This document shows, piece by piece, positions 46,301-58,500 of a DNA stretch of 64,000 bases. Made by a program: the position numbers and the translations under genes. The stretch spans positions 15,681,626-15,745,625 of the forward strand of contig CM063110.1 of the NCBI GenBank assembly GCA_031841125.1, given 5' to 3'. Numbering within the stretch: position 1 is the first letter of the stretch; each line of letters begins with the position of its first letter. The notes beneath the pieces are model-generated. The model had not been told where the DNA came from and did not search any database. It was given only the letters and a program-made list of their open reading frames with translations. The DNA is from Acanthococcus lagerstroemiae. Taxonomy: Eukaryota > Arthropoda > Insecta > Hemiptera > Eriococcidae.

Positions 46301-49300
46301 CAAGGAAATAATGATTATGCAGATGAAGCCGTTGAGAGGCCTTCATTACTTGGAATAGCAACGATCAGCGAGAACAATGGTACGAAAACATCTAGAACTT
46401 CTAGTATTTCGCATTTATTCGACCAGTAACATTTTTTATTTTCTCATTTTTTTCTGTAACAATCAAGTAAATTAAATGGCTTGGCTTACCCTGTGTCACA
46501 CACTGGGAGTACTTACCGCATTATTCGTTTTTGGAGAGTAGATTTCTGTTATTCTACTGATTTATGAGGAATCTAGTATCTACCCATCTATTTCTGTCTC
46601 AAATTATAATTCTCAGTTTAAAAAGTCTTATTAAGATACTTATTCCCTCCTCTTTCGGATGGCGTTATCTGTTTTCCTCTGTCGGCCTTCGTTCGTCCAT
46701 TACAGACGAAAACTTGAATAACACACCTTTTTTCTGTTTTGCTCGCACAATGAAACTCTATCATATCATATTAAAAACTTTCCCTATTGCACATTCGAAC
46801 GAAAAATGATTTGCGTGAGGTCAAGTACTACTCTACATATTATACTCGTAATTCTGACGCAGGCCCATTCGGAGCGTTTCCGGGATAGGGGGTGTATTAG
46901 TTTTCTGAAAAAGTCCCACTTGGTCGACAAAATTCTTTATAAAATTTCTAACAAAATAAAACCTCACGGAGTTCTCTAGCTTTCTTTGTCTCGGAGATAT
47001 GCCACTTTGAATTTGTAATTTCTCGTTTTTTTATTTTTAATTGAATTTTTCTCAACATCAGTTTTTTTGAAATTTCAACTTTAAGCGGGCGTATCGCGGC
47101 GAATTTTGGAGTTAGAGAGCTCCGCAAGGTCACATTTTGTCAGAAATTTCATTTCATATACACCGGTACTCATAACTCCATGTCGACAAATTGGGACCTT
47201 ATTTCTTGCTATGCCACATAAATATAAGAAACGTAAGAAATATTCAATTTATTATTGTTTAATTATATAGGAATATAGGAGTGCTTATCAATATCGAGAT
47301 GTAAATACTACAATAATTCAACTTCTTTTCATTTCGCTTTATTTTTAGAAAATAATGATCCGGTACGAATTGTTATACTAAAGAACCCTCCATCCAAAAT
47401 CAGATTTCGATATAAATCCGAGCGCAGTGATGGCGAAAGATTCAGCGCTGCTATTCGGGTAAGTTATATTTTCTAGTTATAACTCCATCCAGATAACCCC
47501 GGTCATACAAACTGATTCGGTGAGTATTCGATTTTTAAATTTTTTAGTAAAGTTGTTCTGGATTCAATTTGATTTGAGATCGATATTCCCCTCATTTATT
47601 TACAAGCGCAACTTATCGACTGTTTATCCTTTATCGTGTAGCTCTTTTTCTAATTTACTCTCTACCCGAGTCCTGGAATCCACCCTTTCGAGCATTACTT
47701 CAGAGACGTCGGGGACGCTGTTGGCTGTCTTAGCCCACTTCCCGAAAAACCGGCCTAGGTCGAAAATTCTGCCGAGTTGCTACGTAGGCTCGAACCCGGG
47801 ACCTCCGGATTCTGAGACCAACGCGCTATCCACTCGGCCAACCAGACCTCTCCTTTATCGTGTAGCAATTATTATACCTAATTATAATTAATCTATTTTA
47901 TTGTAAATTTCCCTCCGGCCACTGATGTGATACTTGAAGTGGCAGTTCCCGGGGCCGGGGGTGCGGTGTCTTAGGGGCTACTTCGGCATGTGTGGTACTA
48001 TTATACTTTTAATTTATTTATTTTTTCGATTTACATACCTCCGATTTAATTGTTCATTTACTAAATTTGTAATTTCAATACATTTAACGTATTTCAATCC
48101 ATAAGTAAACGAGTTTCCTGAATTCTGCAGGTATAATTTCAGAACGAATAATAATCGGTAAATTGTTAAAAGGAAGATTCGATAAATAGTCGATTAACTG
48201 TGTTTCTTTGACGTACGATCTAAGACGATAAATGAACTCATTTTCCTGTCAAATGATTTGTACGACCAGGATGCCCGGAAAATCTGGGTTCGACATTTCC
48301 ACAAGAGACACGTTCTGCCTTCAGCTTGAAAATAGGTCCTCATCACGAATAGAGTGGACTTGCAGGTTGTAATTCGTTCTTTTGTCAGCCTGTAGAAGTG
48401 TTTTGATCCGGAGCACATTCAAAGACGACTCCAGAGCGACTTATGACCAGAACTTTCGCATTCTGTGTCATTAGTTTCCAAGCTGTACTATAGGTAACGA
48501 AGCCTTATTCAAATGTTATAAATAATCTCGGCGTGTTTAGGTGGTTGGACATAGCGGACCCTTCCTCATTGTTGTGTCGTGCGTGACTAAAAACAAACCA
48601 TACTCGGCTCATCCGTATAAATTGGTCTACTCGGCTCATCCGTATAAATTGGTCAGCAAAGATGACTGCGGCCCAAATCAGGAAGAACACGGGTGCTGTA
48701 TTGTTAAGGTTAACGAAAGTGGAGAGGTCATGTTTCCTCGTATGGGAATACAGCGTGTTCTTAAAACAGAAATACAAAGCTCGCTTACAGCGCGTAAAAA
48801 TTACTATCCGTTCAAAGGTAATTATCAATATTGGCAGCATTTAATTATCTTTTAGCATTCAAAATGCAGGATGTTTCAAGGTGGGCTACCTGCCTTCAAC
48901 TAGGAAAGGAGACAGTACAGTCTGAAAACGTACATGTTTGCCTAGTCTTACTTTTCAATAAACAAAATTATACGATAAGCATAGAAGTTATTTGGGTACT
49001 TTTCCGATCAAATGTTTAAATGGTGAAACTTAACGTCGCACATAAAATATAACCATTGAAAAATCCTTCGATCATCAACAGTTAACAATCAGATATCTAC
49101 AAAGGTATCAAGAAAATTTAGTCTGAGATGAAATAGTCAATGAAAATGATTTTATTGAAAAGCTTCAGTGGTTACCTTACCTCCTCTCGCCCTCATCCAA
49201 AAGCAATATAAGGGACATATAGCAAAGGCAAATTTTTTACTATAAAGAGGAGGGAGACCAAACCCCGGAAAAATACTAACTGACAACTGAATTCTGTCCC

Positions 49301-51324
49301 TTTGTAGTTTAAATCAACAAGTAATAGTAAAAAACGGATTTTGACCTAATTTAAACTTCTTTTTTTTAATATTTTATAATTCATTTTATATCTAAGTAAC
49401 GAATCATACACGTGACTATCAATTCATATCCAGTACAATCAAGACTTTACTGCGTATTAAAGCCTCTATTCTTATGGTCTGATATGGATTGCATAAAATG
49501 AACAGACAATGTCAACAGAAATGTCGATCCTTTTGTCAATTAATGTCATCCATAATTTAGATAGATTTTCAATAATATTCAACTATGAACAAATTAGTCT
49601 AAGTTTTCTCAACACATTCTGACTCACCGTACACCCCACAGTGTCTATAGTTACGTTGATACTTCTTATCAATGTGTGCTGATTACAAAAGTTTCTTGTA
49701 ACATTGACACTTGTTAGTGTTCTCATTGTAAACTGAGCTGCTCATTATAAACAAAAGACAATTCACTCGATCACCAGTAAACATTTATTCATCCTTTGTC
49801 TGCTAAGAATACGTACTATACATTGATAGTAAGCACAGTATCAACATTTATAGACAGGTCCAGCAAAATAACGAGTAAAAATGTCCTGAATTTCGGTAGT
49901 GGGCATATTAGTTGAAATTACTATTTACTTTATCAGCAGCTCGTTGAACCTTTCCCCCTTTTTTTCCTGCGAACACCGTCTACTACCAACAGAAAGTTTA
50001 TTGCAAATTGTAGGAAATCGAAGAAGTAACATTGAAAGTGTGAACTGTCTCGCAACCCCCTTCTTAATTAAGGCTACGCTAACATATCTGCACTTCATCA
50101 AGATAAGTTGTATACTCACCGAGCAAAAGAAAAACCATTCACTGTGAAACACCCTGTACACCTAATTTTGTGATTTTTCTTACAGGGAAACCTCACAACG
50201 AATTCAAACCAAAAGAGCTGGCTGTCGTTAGACTGTGTTTTCAAGTGTACGATGGAATGTATCCTCATCGCCTTCTCTGTAAACCTGTAGTTAGTGAACC
50301 AGTATATAACTCAGGTAAGCGGTAATAAGAAACACTATGTGTATAACATAACATATCCTCAATCATGACCGGTGTATAAGCTTGGGCAGCTACCTAAAAC
50401 TAGTATCTAATGCCAACTCCACAGCACAATATCCAGTCATAAAAATGATGGTTCCTGCAAGCGCTCCAGCTAACGCTTGCGAAGATGCCGTTATATTATG
50501 CGACAATATTGATAAAAGTAATGGCGTATTTGAATTTCCTCACTCCTGTTTCTCTATCGTATGTTGAATCATATCATTTGACAGACCTATTTCTGCTTTG
50601 CAGATGACATCGACGTACTATTCTATGGAAAAGACAACGGAAAGGTATGGAGACGTAAAGCAGAATTTAAGCGTGATAGTGATGTGTACAGGAATGCCGC
50701 AATTTGTTTCAAGATACCAAGATACCCAACCTCCCTTGATGTAAGTATACACCTGTGACTGTTTTAAAATTATAAACCGTAAAAGGATCAGGGAAGGTGG
50801 TTTACAATCAAACCCTATATAGGGATGCATGAAAATAACTATGAAGACTATCATTTCCAGCTTCTGTCGGATTGTCAACATATTATACATCTGCTAGTTT
50901 GTCGCTTCCAAGTTCAACTTAAGGACTATTCTTTCATTATGCATGCAATATGTAACGACATGTTTTCATTTATTCTACACAGGAAGGAACCGTTGCTGAA
51001 GTGACTGTTCAGCTAAGACAACTATCGAATAGAGCAAAGAGTGCCCCCATTAAATTTACCTACACAAGTATTCCAGGTGAAGCAGTTTTCTATCTTCAAC
51101 ATTTTCGCGTGTCAGATATGCGTATAAATACTTACTATCTATTCACCAGTCAACTGGCAGTGTCTCATATACATAATCAATATCATAACATATTATCTGA
51201 ATTTCCAGGTTCATCCAGTCAAGAGCCTGCTCCGTATATTTTGGAAGAGCAGTGGTCAACCGGTAGCCGAGATGAGTGGTACCACAATTTGTTTCAGAAA
51301 TCGTTTCCATATCAAGAAGAATAA
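46301..51324 (+). CDS. Rel-C: Rel/NF-kB short protein, 8 exons, 5' end unresolved
   Basis: Exons: 46301-46379, 47349-47458, 48541-48817, 50186-50314, 50425-50517, 50604-50740, 50983-51076, 51209-51324. The frame is open for 344 codons to a TAA. Exon 2 has RFRYKSERSDGERF. Exon 3 has VVSCVTKNKPYSAHPYKLV with a tandem repeat of the last nine residues. Exon 4 has VVRLCFQVYDG and PVVSEPVYN. Exons 5-7 form the IPT half ([32 protein letters not shown]). Exon 8 is a 38-residue acidic/aromatic tail ending PYQEE. The RRPSD dimer/PKA site of the family is changed to RQLSN. Compared with Rel-A, the two short linker exons and the exon-4 N-terminal extension are collapsed into one exon. Intron 7 (132 bases) has no stop and is a multiple of three, so a form retaining it would also be open. 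A SINE begins about 25 bases after the stop codon. Exon 1 lacks an ATG; the first exon is unresolved. Confidence 0.83.
47643..47850 (-). mobile_element. tRNA-derived SINE with 16-base target duplication
   Basis: The minus strand begins with ggttggccgagtggatagcg (A box) and has a B box ggttcgagcc. The duplication tcctttatcgtgtagc is at 47627-47642 and 47851-47866. Inserted in Rel-C intron 2. Different family from the SINE at 5717. Confidence 0.85.
48601..48654 (+). repeat. Perfect 27-base tandem duplication inside Rel-C exon 3
   Basis: Bases 48601-48627 and 48628-48654 are identical and in frame, doubling YSAHPYKLV in the DNA-binding half. Confidence 0.95.
48867..50156. mobile_element. Long-TIR element in Rel-C intron 3
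   Basis: Left end caggatgtttcaaggtgg and 'acatgtttgcctagtctta' are inverted at the right end ('aaggctacgctaacatatct', 'cactgtgaaacaccctg'). Interior blocks align with the copy in Rel-A (11830-11960 against 49430-49550). Confidence 0.55.
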
Positions 51325-51349
51325 ATTGAGCACATTTTTATTGAAAATA

Positions 51350-51704
51350 TGTGTGGCCGAGTGGTAAACGTGCCTGCTTCGCAATCCTTACATCTGAGAT
51401 TTGGGGTTTGAACCCCACAAGCGCCGGAAAAAGCTAGTGATATTCGAATACCCCCGCTAACATTCTAGCGAACACAGCGACTACGGTATCAATCACGGGG
51501 GAAGATAGCCGCCAGTTCAAACGAACAAGGCACTACAATCACAAGGCGTGTCACCACCGGATCTAAAAAGACTGATACTGTTGAGTGCACATCGTGGCCA
51601 ACTTAACGTCGTGAAACACGTGGCTAGTAAGAGAACTGCAGCTGCACGCTCTTCGAGATAAAATTTTTAATTTTTTAATTTTATATATTCAAGGTTGATT
51701 GATT
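51350..51704 (+). mobile_element. tRNA-derived SINE at the 3' end of Rel-C
   Basis: The head tgtgtggccgagtggtaaac, B box gggtttgaacccc, body 'gcgaacacagcgactacggt' and tail ttgattgatt match the family at 5717. It starts about 25 bases past the Rel-C stop and is likely part of its 3' UTR. Confidence 0.75.
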
Positions 51705-51709
51705 TTGTT

Positions 51710-52800
51710 ATTATGTATAATATATGTCCTGAATTCTAATGTTGTCTTTCAGTTTGTAACCAGAAATAGATTTTAGCATTGAGTTTTGGGTTTTCCTGAA
51801 TTTATTTAAATTTTCGTTTGTTATAGGGTCTAAGTCTCTGCACCATAAGTATATTATTAGGACAGGCAGTACGCAGCTTTCTAATATTTTGACTTTAGTA
51901 CTGATATTCATTTTGCTTTTGAAAATATACTTCAATTTCCAGAACGCCTTCCAACCCTACCCTATTCTTGCTTGTATTTCCTTGTATTTTCCATCTTCAA
52001 ATGAGATTCCTTAATCGAGGAACTAATATTCCTCTGCTTTTTCCACTTCCAAACCCTTCACTTCCATAATCTTTTCCCTTCCCTTCCTTGGTTCCCAGAA
52101 TTTTCTGCCAGTACTATTGTTTTTAATACATTAATCTCTAATCCCACTTTCTCACAGTTTATTTCCACATCCATCAACATTTCTGTTATTTCTTCGAGTG
52201 ATTTTCCAATAAGAACTCCATCATCCGCAAAACGTAAATTGTTCAGGTTTTTACCATTGGTGTTATTGCCCTTGTTCTCTCACCTCAGGTCTCGAAAAAC
52301 TTGTTCCAAAACTGCATTAAATAGATTTGGGGACAACGGGTTACTTCACCCCCCCCCCTTCTTGAACCTGAAATTCCATTCCAGCCTGATCAAGTATAAT
52401 ATATGCTGTCGCATTTTCATATGCATTTTCCTAGGACTTTCATTATCTTTATTGGGATTCCTTGTATAGCTACTACTTCCCCCTTTTTTGATTTATTGTA
52501 TCAAATGCTTTTCTAAAATCTATATGAAAAGGAGATAAACATCAATGTCGTATTCAATGCTTTTTCAATTTGGATATGGTCTACTGCTGAGTAGCCTTCC
52601 CTGAATCCGGCTTGCTTAGCTGGTTGGTCCAAATCTAAAATGTTGTAAATCCTTTCTTTTGTTATTTTTGAAAATACTTTGTTCATTGTTTATGATAAAC
52701 TCATAGGTCGGCAGTTATTTATGACTTCCCCTTTTTATTTTTTACGCAGAAGAATTATTTCAGATTTATACCATTGCTTTGGGATTTCTGCTAGTCGCCT
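51710..52800 (-). mobile_element. RTE-like LINE relic
   Basis: The minus strand has the C-terminal region (KVKILESCVLPVLI ... NLNKFRKTQNSMLKSISGYK, 51711-51935), LRFADDGVLIGKS (about 52220) and the preceding RT motifs up to about 52700. Multiple frameshifts. Confidence 0.7.
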
Positions 52801-53649
52801 AATTTGGAAATTCCATCAACGCGATAAATTTTCGATATTGACTCTCGGGTAGGCCCCAAACACCAAAATGAAAGTCGAAATTGAACGAGCTTGATTTAAT
52901 CTTTCAACATTTTCATGACCATCAAATTACCAAAATTCAAATTGGAGGAAAAATTTCAAAATTATCCAAGTATGCGTTATTATAAGGGGAACATTCGCGT
53001 ATTTAAAAATCAAAAACTATGAAATTGAACCAAAATTAGGAATTACAATAGTCGCTATTTCAATAGATTACTTGGGTTTTCAACGTCAATTAATTTTTAT
53101 CAATCTTTGGACTTCAAATGTTGGCTCGTAAAGATGCAAGCATTAATGAGTTTTTTCTTCAACATTGCACGCAAAAATTGCCATTGAACCTAAGAATGAT
53201 AAAGTCCAATCAAAGGTCCAAGGGTCATTACTAATTACTAAATTTGTAACAGCCCTTCCCCCCACCCGAAACAAGAAAATGGAAATAAAACAACTTTCAC
53301 CTCGATAGTTCAATCATTTTTTATAAAATCATTTTTGAAAATTCGGCATTTGACGATTTAACCCTTTCTCAAGAGATTAGGATTTTTGTAATGATAAAAA
53401 TGAATCAGCGATCTTTAGCATTTTCAAAAACGGCCTATTAATTTGAATTTAAGATCGTGAGAACTTTCCAATTCAATAGTCTACTCGATTTGTAGAAACT
53501 AATTAGTGCTTGTCCGTTTCGATTTATGGGGTCTTTTAAGCTTGAATCAGATTCAAAATTTAACGCATGTTCGAATTCAACTATCTTAAGGTCAGTAATT
53601 AATGTCGATAGTCTATCCACTTTGGGATCCCATTCTGAGTTCTGGAGTC

Positions 53650-53918
53650 CAGGGACGTACCGAAGAGTTTTTCATGCGGGAAAAAAGGGGAGGTAAAAAC
53701 TGTGAAAGTCCCAACTGACTCAACTCAAAATTCCCGAGTATCAGTGCAAAAGAAGAAAAACCTTTTGGCTTGTAGGGTTTTCCCAACCTCTCAACTCAAT
53801 TCTCAAATATCAAAGCAAGCAAAAAAAAAAAACTTTTAACTTGTTAGATTTTTTCAACTCGCCTGATTGAAATGGTAAATATTCCCGTTGCCAATGCCCT
53901 CTTATCGGTACGTCCCTG
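53650..53918. mobile_element. hAT-like MITE
   Basis: Ends cagggacgtaccga / tcggtacgtccctg; no matching 8-base flank visible. The interior repeats 'caactcaaaattcccgagtatc'-type blocks. Confidence 0.6.
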
Positions 53919-54474
53919 CCTTCAATAATTTGGCAGTTGGCAAACTGTTCCGGAGAGTCTTTTCGGAAATCTTTAGAAAATATTTCCAAATAAGTTGCCT
54001 ACTGGGAGGTTCCTAGCGAGAAATGCGAGACTCGCCTTCAGAAGGTGCGTAGGCAACTCATCCTGACAACGGGTAAATGTATTTGCCTGGTCTTGCATTT
54101 AAAAAGGCAAGAAGAAAATATGTCCAGTATACGTGGAAAATTGTTTTCGAACAATTTAATTTTACATAAGAACATGCTATATTTCCTTTTTGTACTTTTT
54201 TTGAAAATTTTTGAAATAATAAATTTTGATTTGCCTCACTTAAAACTGCAATATCCTGCTGAATTTTCAAAATAGGGGTCTGGAGTTGATTTTAGTAGAT
54301 TTCTAAAGGGTTTCTACATAAATTTAGCCAGCAAAATAAAAATCGAAAAATAACTGATTTCTTTTCGTACGTGCTCTCGCAGAAAGTTTATTTCTAGGTG
54401 TAGGATGAGAAGACAATTAATAGAAGAAGTAAAATTGAGAATACGAACCGTATTGCAACTAGGGCACTAAAAGA

Positions 54475-54765
54475 GCTGAGCGTGACTAACGGGAGGTAAA
54501 GATTTAAGATACGTTACTAAAAAACTCAAATTCAAATACGCAGGACACGTAACACATAACGCAGAGAATCGATGGGAAAGGAGAACATTAGAATGGGTTC
54601 CTCGAGGTGAATCGAGAAAGGTCTATAGGTTGTTCAAGGAGAAGATGGGAGGACGAAGTGATTCAATATGTAGGCCTGGCTTGGCCAAGAGACGCGAGAG
54701 TATGTAGCCGCTAGGCAAGGGTCGGTGAGGCGTATGCCCAAAAATGGGCTGGTTTAGAAACTAAG
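54475..54765 (+). mobile_element. LINE 3' coding tail fragment
   Basis: Reads KLKFKYAGHVTHNAENRWER, TLEWVPRGESRKV and, after a break, GRWEDEVIQYVGLAW, the C-terminal tail motif of RTE-type LINEs. Confidence 0.7.
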
Positions 54766-55501
54766 TGATTGTATAATGAAGTTACTGTAACCATATACAA
54801 ACGCTTATATTATTACTGTTACATGAAAAATTTTTGTGCCGAGATACTTGGGTCGTGTCAGGATTTTCAACATCTTTTCACCCTCCCTGTCGATAAGGCT
54901 CGCAACGCTCCTAGAGAGGGGAACAGTAACTATTTTCAAGTCATTTACCCAAAAAATAATTACATCTAAGCCTAACACCTGACAAATCACTTTATCTTTA
55001 TTCAACCCTGACGATCTTCGGTTCCCAGGAAATGCAATTCACGTCTAGTTGATTTTTCTTAAATTTTTAATATGCACCTCGCCTGGAGGTATCTACATTC
55101 TTAAAATGGGAAACAAGAATTCGGCGACTGTTATCAGCTTATTCACGGAATCAACGTCACTTTTCAAAAATAAAATTAAATTACTAAAAGCGGATCTACT
55201 GAACATCAAAAAGCTATTCCGAAGGAAGCTAATCCTAGTTTCGAATTTTCAAGGTGACTCAATATCCGAATATTTTGGTTTTGTACGGCATCTCTACAAC
55301 ATACTAATAATGTACTGCCTCCCTACCTTTCTCTATCTCTCTCGGGTCAGGTAAGTGACCTAGCCGCAGCCTAGCAAACCACCGATATCAGCGGGATACA
55401 ATTGAAAAACAACTTCTCGAAATCTTGTATAAATTTACGTATCTAATAAGGCAGTATCCATTAGTTAAATGATTTTCATTCTGAATACCACAAAATCAAA
55501 C

Positions 55502-58500
55502 ATGTCTATGCACATTTTCTCGGCAGTTTTCTTACTATTCTGTTGCTGTAGCAGCGGTTTTTCCGAAGTAACAGGTAAGCAAACAGTTTTTATTTTGCAC
55601 GATCGCTTTTTCATTGGTCCAGATTTTAGGTGCTCTTTTTATTGGTGCTAAAAATTGTGGATAGAATTTTTATCCTGTTAGCTCAAAAATAACTCGGAAG
55701 GTGAGATTCTTCCCTTAGTAAATCATAAACTGGAACTTAAGGGTTTGTCAGCGAACACTTTACTGCCTAAAATCGTGTTCATAAAAAATTATGTTTAAAA
55801 CTGGGGTATTAAAAAATTCACATTTGGGAAAAAAAATGGAAATTACGTAAAATGCAGTAAGCGAACTTTCCTAAACCAATTTTTTACGCTTATTTCGAAT
55901 ACGAGCTTCAAATGGCCACTCACCAACTGTTTCCTTATGATTGGCCAAAGTCATCATAATTGAGGAGAATAAATTATCATAAATGAAAGCAAAATTATAG
56001 TTAGAATTAAGTCCTTCATTTCGAATAATGATCCAAAACCTTCATAATCATAATAAACTGATAAAGAATATGAACGGGGGGGGGGGGGGCTAAACTGCAA
56101 GCACGGGTGTTTGATGTTTGGTAGCGTACAAATCCAATAACATATCTTCTTAAGTGTACGGGCATTGTAAATGTGACCGTGCAAAGACTGAAGGTATGTT
56201 ACTGGATTTGTGCGCACCAAACATCAAACATCTTGCTCGCAGTTCTAGACCCCTGGCATTCTTCACAAGTTAATTACTGTACTCAAAGTTTACATCTTTC
56301 ATCTTGATTGGCACATGCGAGTCCTACTCTCTAAGTCCGTCTTTGCTATCAGTTTGATCCTAAGCTCAAAGTTATGTCAAGAGAAAAATGTTCGTGAAAT
56401 ACATAATATGCACTGGCAGTTATGTTTTCGGTCACTGAATTGGTTTTTGACTTCACTCGAACCTGAAATTCAAAATTGTAGCACCTTGGAAAACGGGAAG
56501 GCGAAGGATAAAAATGTTCACCATATGTGATTTTCGTATCAAAATTCAATTTTTGTCGTTAATTTCTTTCACATTATTGACACTCCAAATTGAAAACTGT
56601 GAGGTAGGAGTGACCAGTATTTTCATAAAACACGTTATGCATATTGAAATTAGGTTTTGTGGTTCAGTAAGTTCATTTTTGATACCATTCTTACTTTATA
56701 AATGTAGCGCTTAAGGGGGGAGCAGAAGAGGGCTAGTTGTCATTGAAATATTCGATATATATCAAAATTCACGTTTCTTGCATAGCTCAATTAATATTTG
56801 AGTTCATTTGAATTCTAAACTTAAATTTTTAACATCTGAAGCGAGAGGGGAGCGTAAAAATTACCACACAGTATGGCATGTATGAATAACGGATAATTAA
56901 TACAGAAAAAATGATTTTATAATAACAAAGTATACTTGAGAGCTACAATCCCTATTACATACACTATTATTTATAAATCATGTTTCACCATAGTATCATA
57001 AGTCACCAGAAAACAAATAGTAGGTAGTTGTCATCGTACCCAGTATCAAAAAATTAAATTATTCGAAACAATGTACAATTACTTTCTTCTCCTTTTTATA
57101 AAATCTGCTCTCACAGATAACAAGTACCCCAATTGCTATTTCGAACGCAAAATAATATTTTGAAAAATCAGCGACCCAAACACCTAGATTTCTATACGCA
57201 TAAAGTAATTCATAAAAATATTTTGTCCTTCGCTCTCTCCTCAAATGGCGGGTGCCAAAATTCTGATTTTGGAGTAATTTTAATATTAGACGTGAATTCA
57301 GTGTCCCAGGGAATCTAAAGTCTGATATGTAGAAGGTATTTCATGAAAATTTGTTACCTCTCCTCCTCTTATCCGCCCACGGATACCATAATTTTTCATA
57401 CAGTAACAAAGTAATATTAAAATTGAAGTACATTACCTAAAAACAAAACTTGAATTTTGATACGCATAACGCATTTTATGAAAATGTATTCTCTCGCCCC
57501 TTCCCTCTTTTCCACCAACAGGTCCCACAAGTTTGAATTTTGAGTCAAAATAATATCGAAAAATCATTCAGGGAACCCAAAAACCGAAGTTTTGGAATTC
57601 GTGACATATTTCATCAACATTTTTTAATCCTTACTCCTCTTCTCCTATTCAATAAGTCACAATTTTGAACATATTTTCAATTTAACACCAAAAATGGATT
57701 CAATGACCTTGAAACCTTTGGATTAGATAAGCCATCTTCGTTTATCGCTGTTGCTAAAGTACTCCAGTGTTAAAATCAAATCCAAAAGAAATAAAAACCA
57801 CAAAAGAAAACACAAAATAGGCTGAATTGTATGGAAGGGAGGTTGGGGAGAAAGAATTCCCATGAATAAATGGACTGAGAAAACGGGGAAGGAGTAATTA
57901 GCGTTCCATTTACTATAACCAGATCTAAGAACGAAAAAAAATGTCGAAGATTTTATATTTGCCCCAATAAGCCCGCTTGCCTCAATGCGTGATAATGTGA
58001 AAGATCACTTTAAAACCTCATTTCGGGGCATTTCTGGGACGACTACCAAAAATTTTCAAGAAAACTTTTTCACGTAGAATTGGGTTAAATTTTCATTTTC
58101 GCTCGGAACTCTTTTCATTTCCAACCACAATAGGCTAGATATAGCTTGTCCTCTGAGTATTGTAAAGTTTCTCCCAAATATGGTTCCGAAAAAGGGATTC
58201 GACGTGTCGCTAATCTTCGAATGATCCTAATGTCAGTTCAAATTCATAAATCAAATTTCACATTTTCGAGGTAAAATACACGATTTTTCTTTTTAATTCC
58301 TCATGCTAACAGACCTATACCAACAATGGATGCAGCAGCCAGTCAACCATAGAAACAGTCACTCTAACAGGCAGAAAGTCAGACAAATAGGAAAATAAGT
58401 AGATAATACATTTCAACAAAAGTAAATAGGTATATCTGTGTAACATCGCGCTTATTATGACCCCTTGGATGCCAACAATGACATGTGGGAGGGTCATTGT

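Larger units (their letters stand above)
52801..55501. other. No host gene recognised; MITE and LINE fragments
   Basis: Holds the MITE at 53650, a subterminal fragment of the Rel intron element (54016-54110), a block at 54365-54470 shared with Rel-B intron 2, and a LINE tail. A 101-codon ORF at 55049 has no recognisable features. Confidence 0.5.

Noticed and set aside
47790..47850. Possible minus-strand tRNA gene
   Set aside because: It is the head of a SINE bounded by a 16-base target duplication.
55049..55354. 101-codon ORF upstream of the EEP gene
   Set aside because: No recognisable domain or splice support; nothing links it to the signal-peptide exon at 55502.
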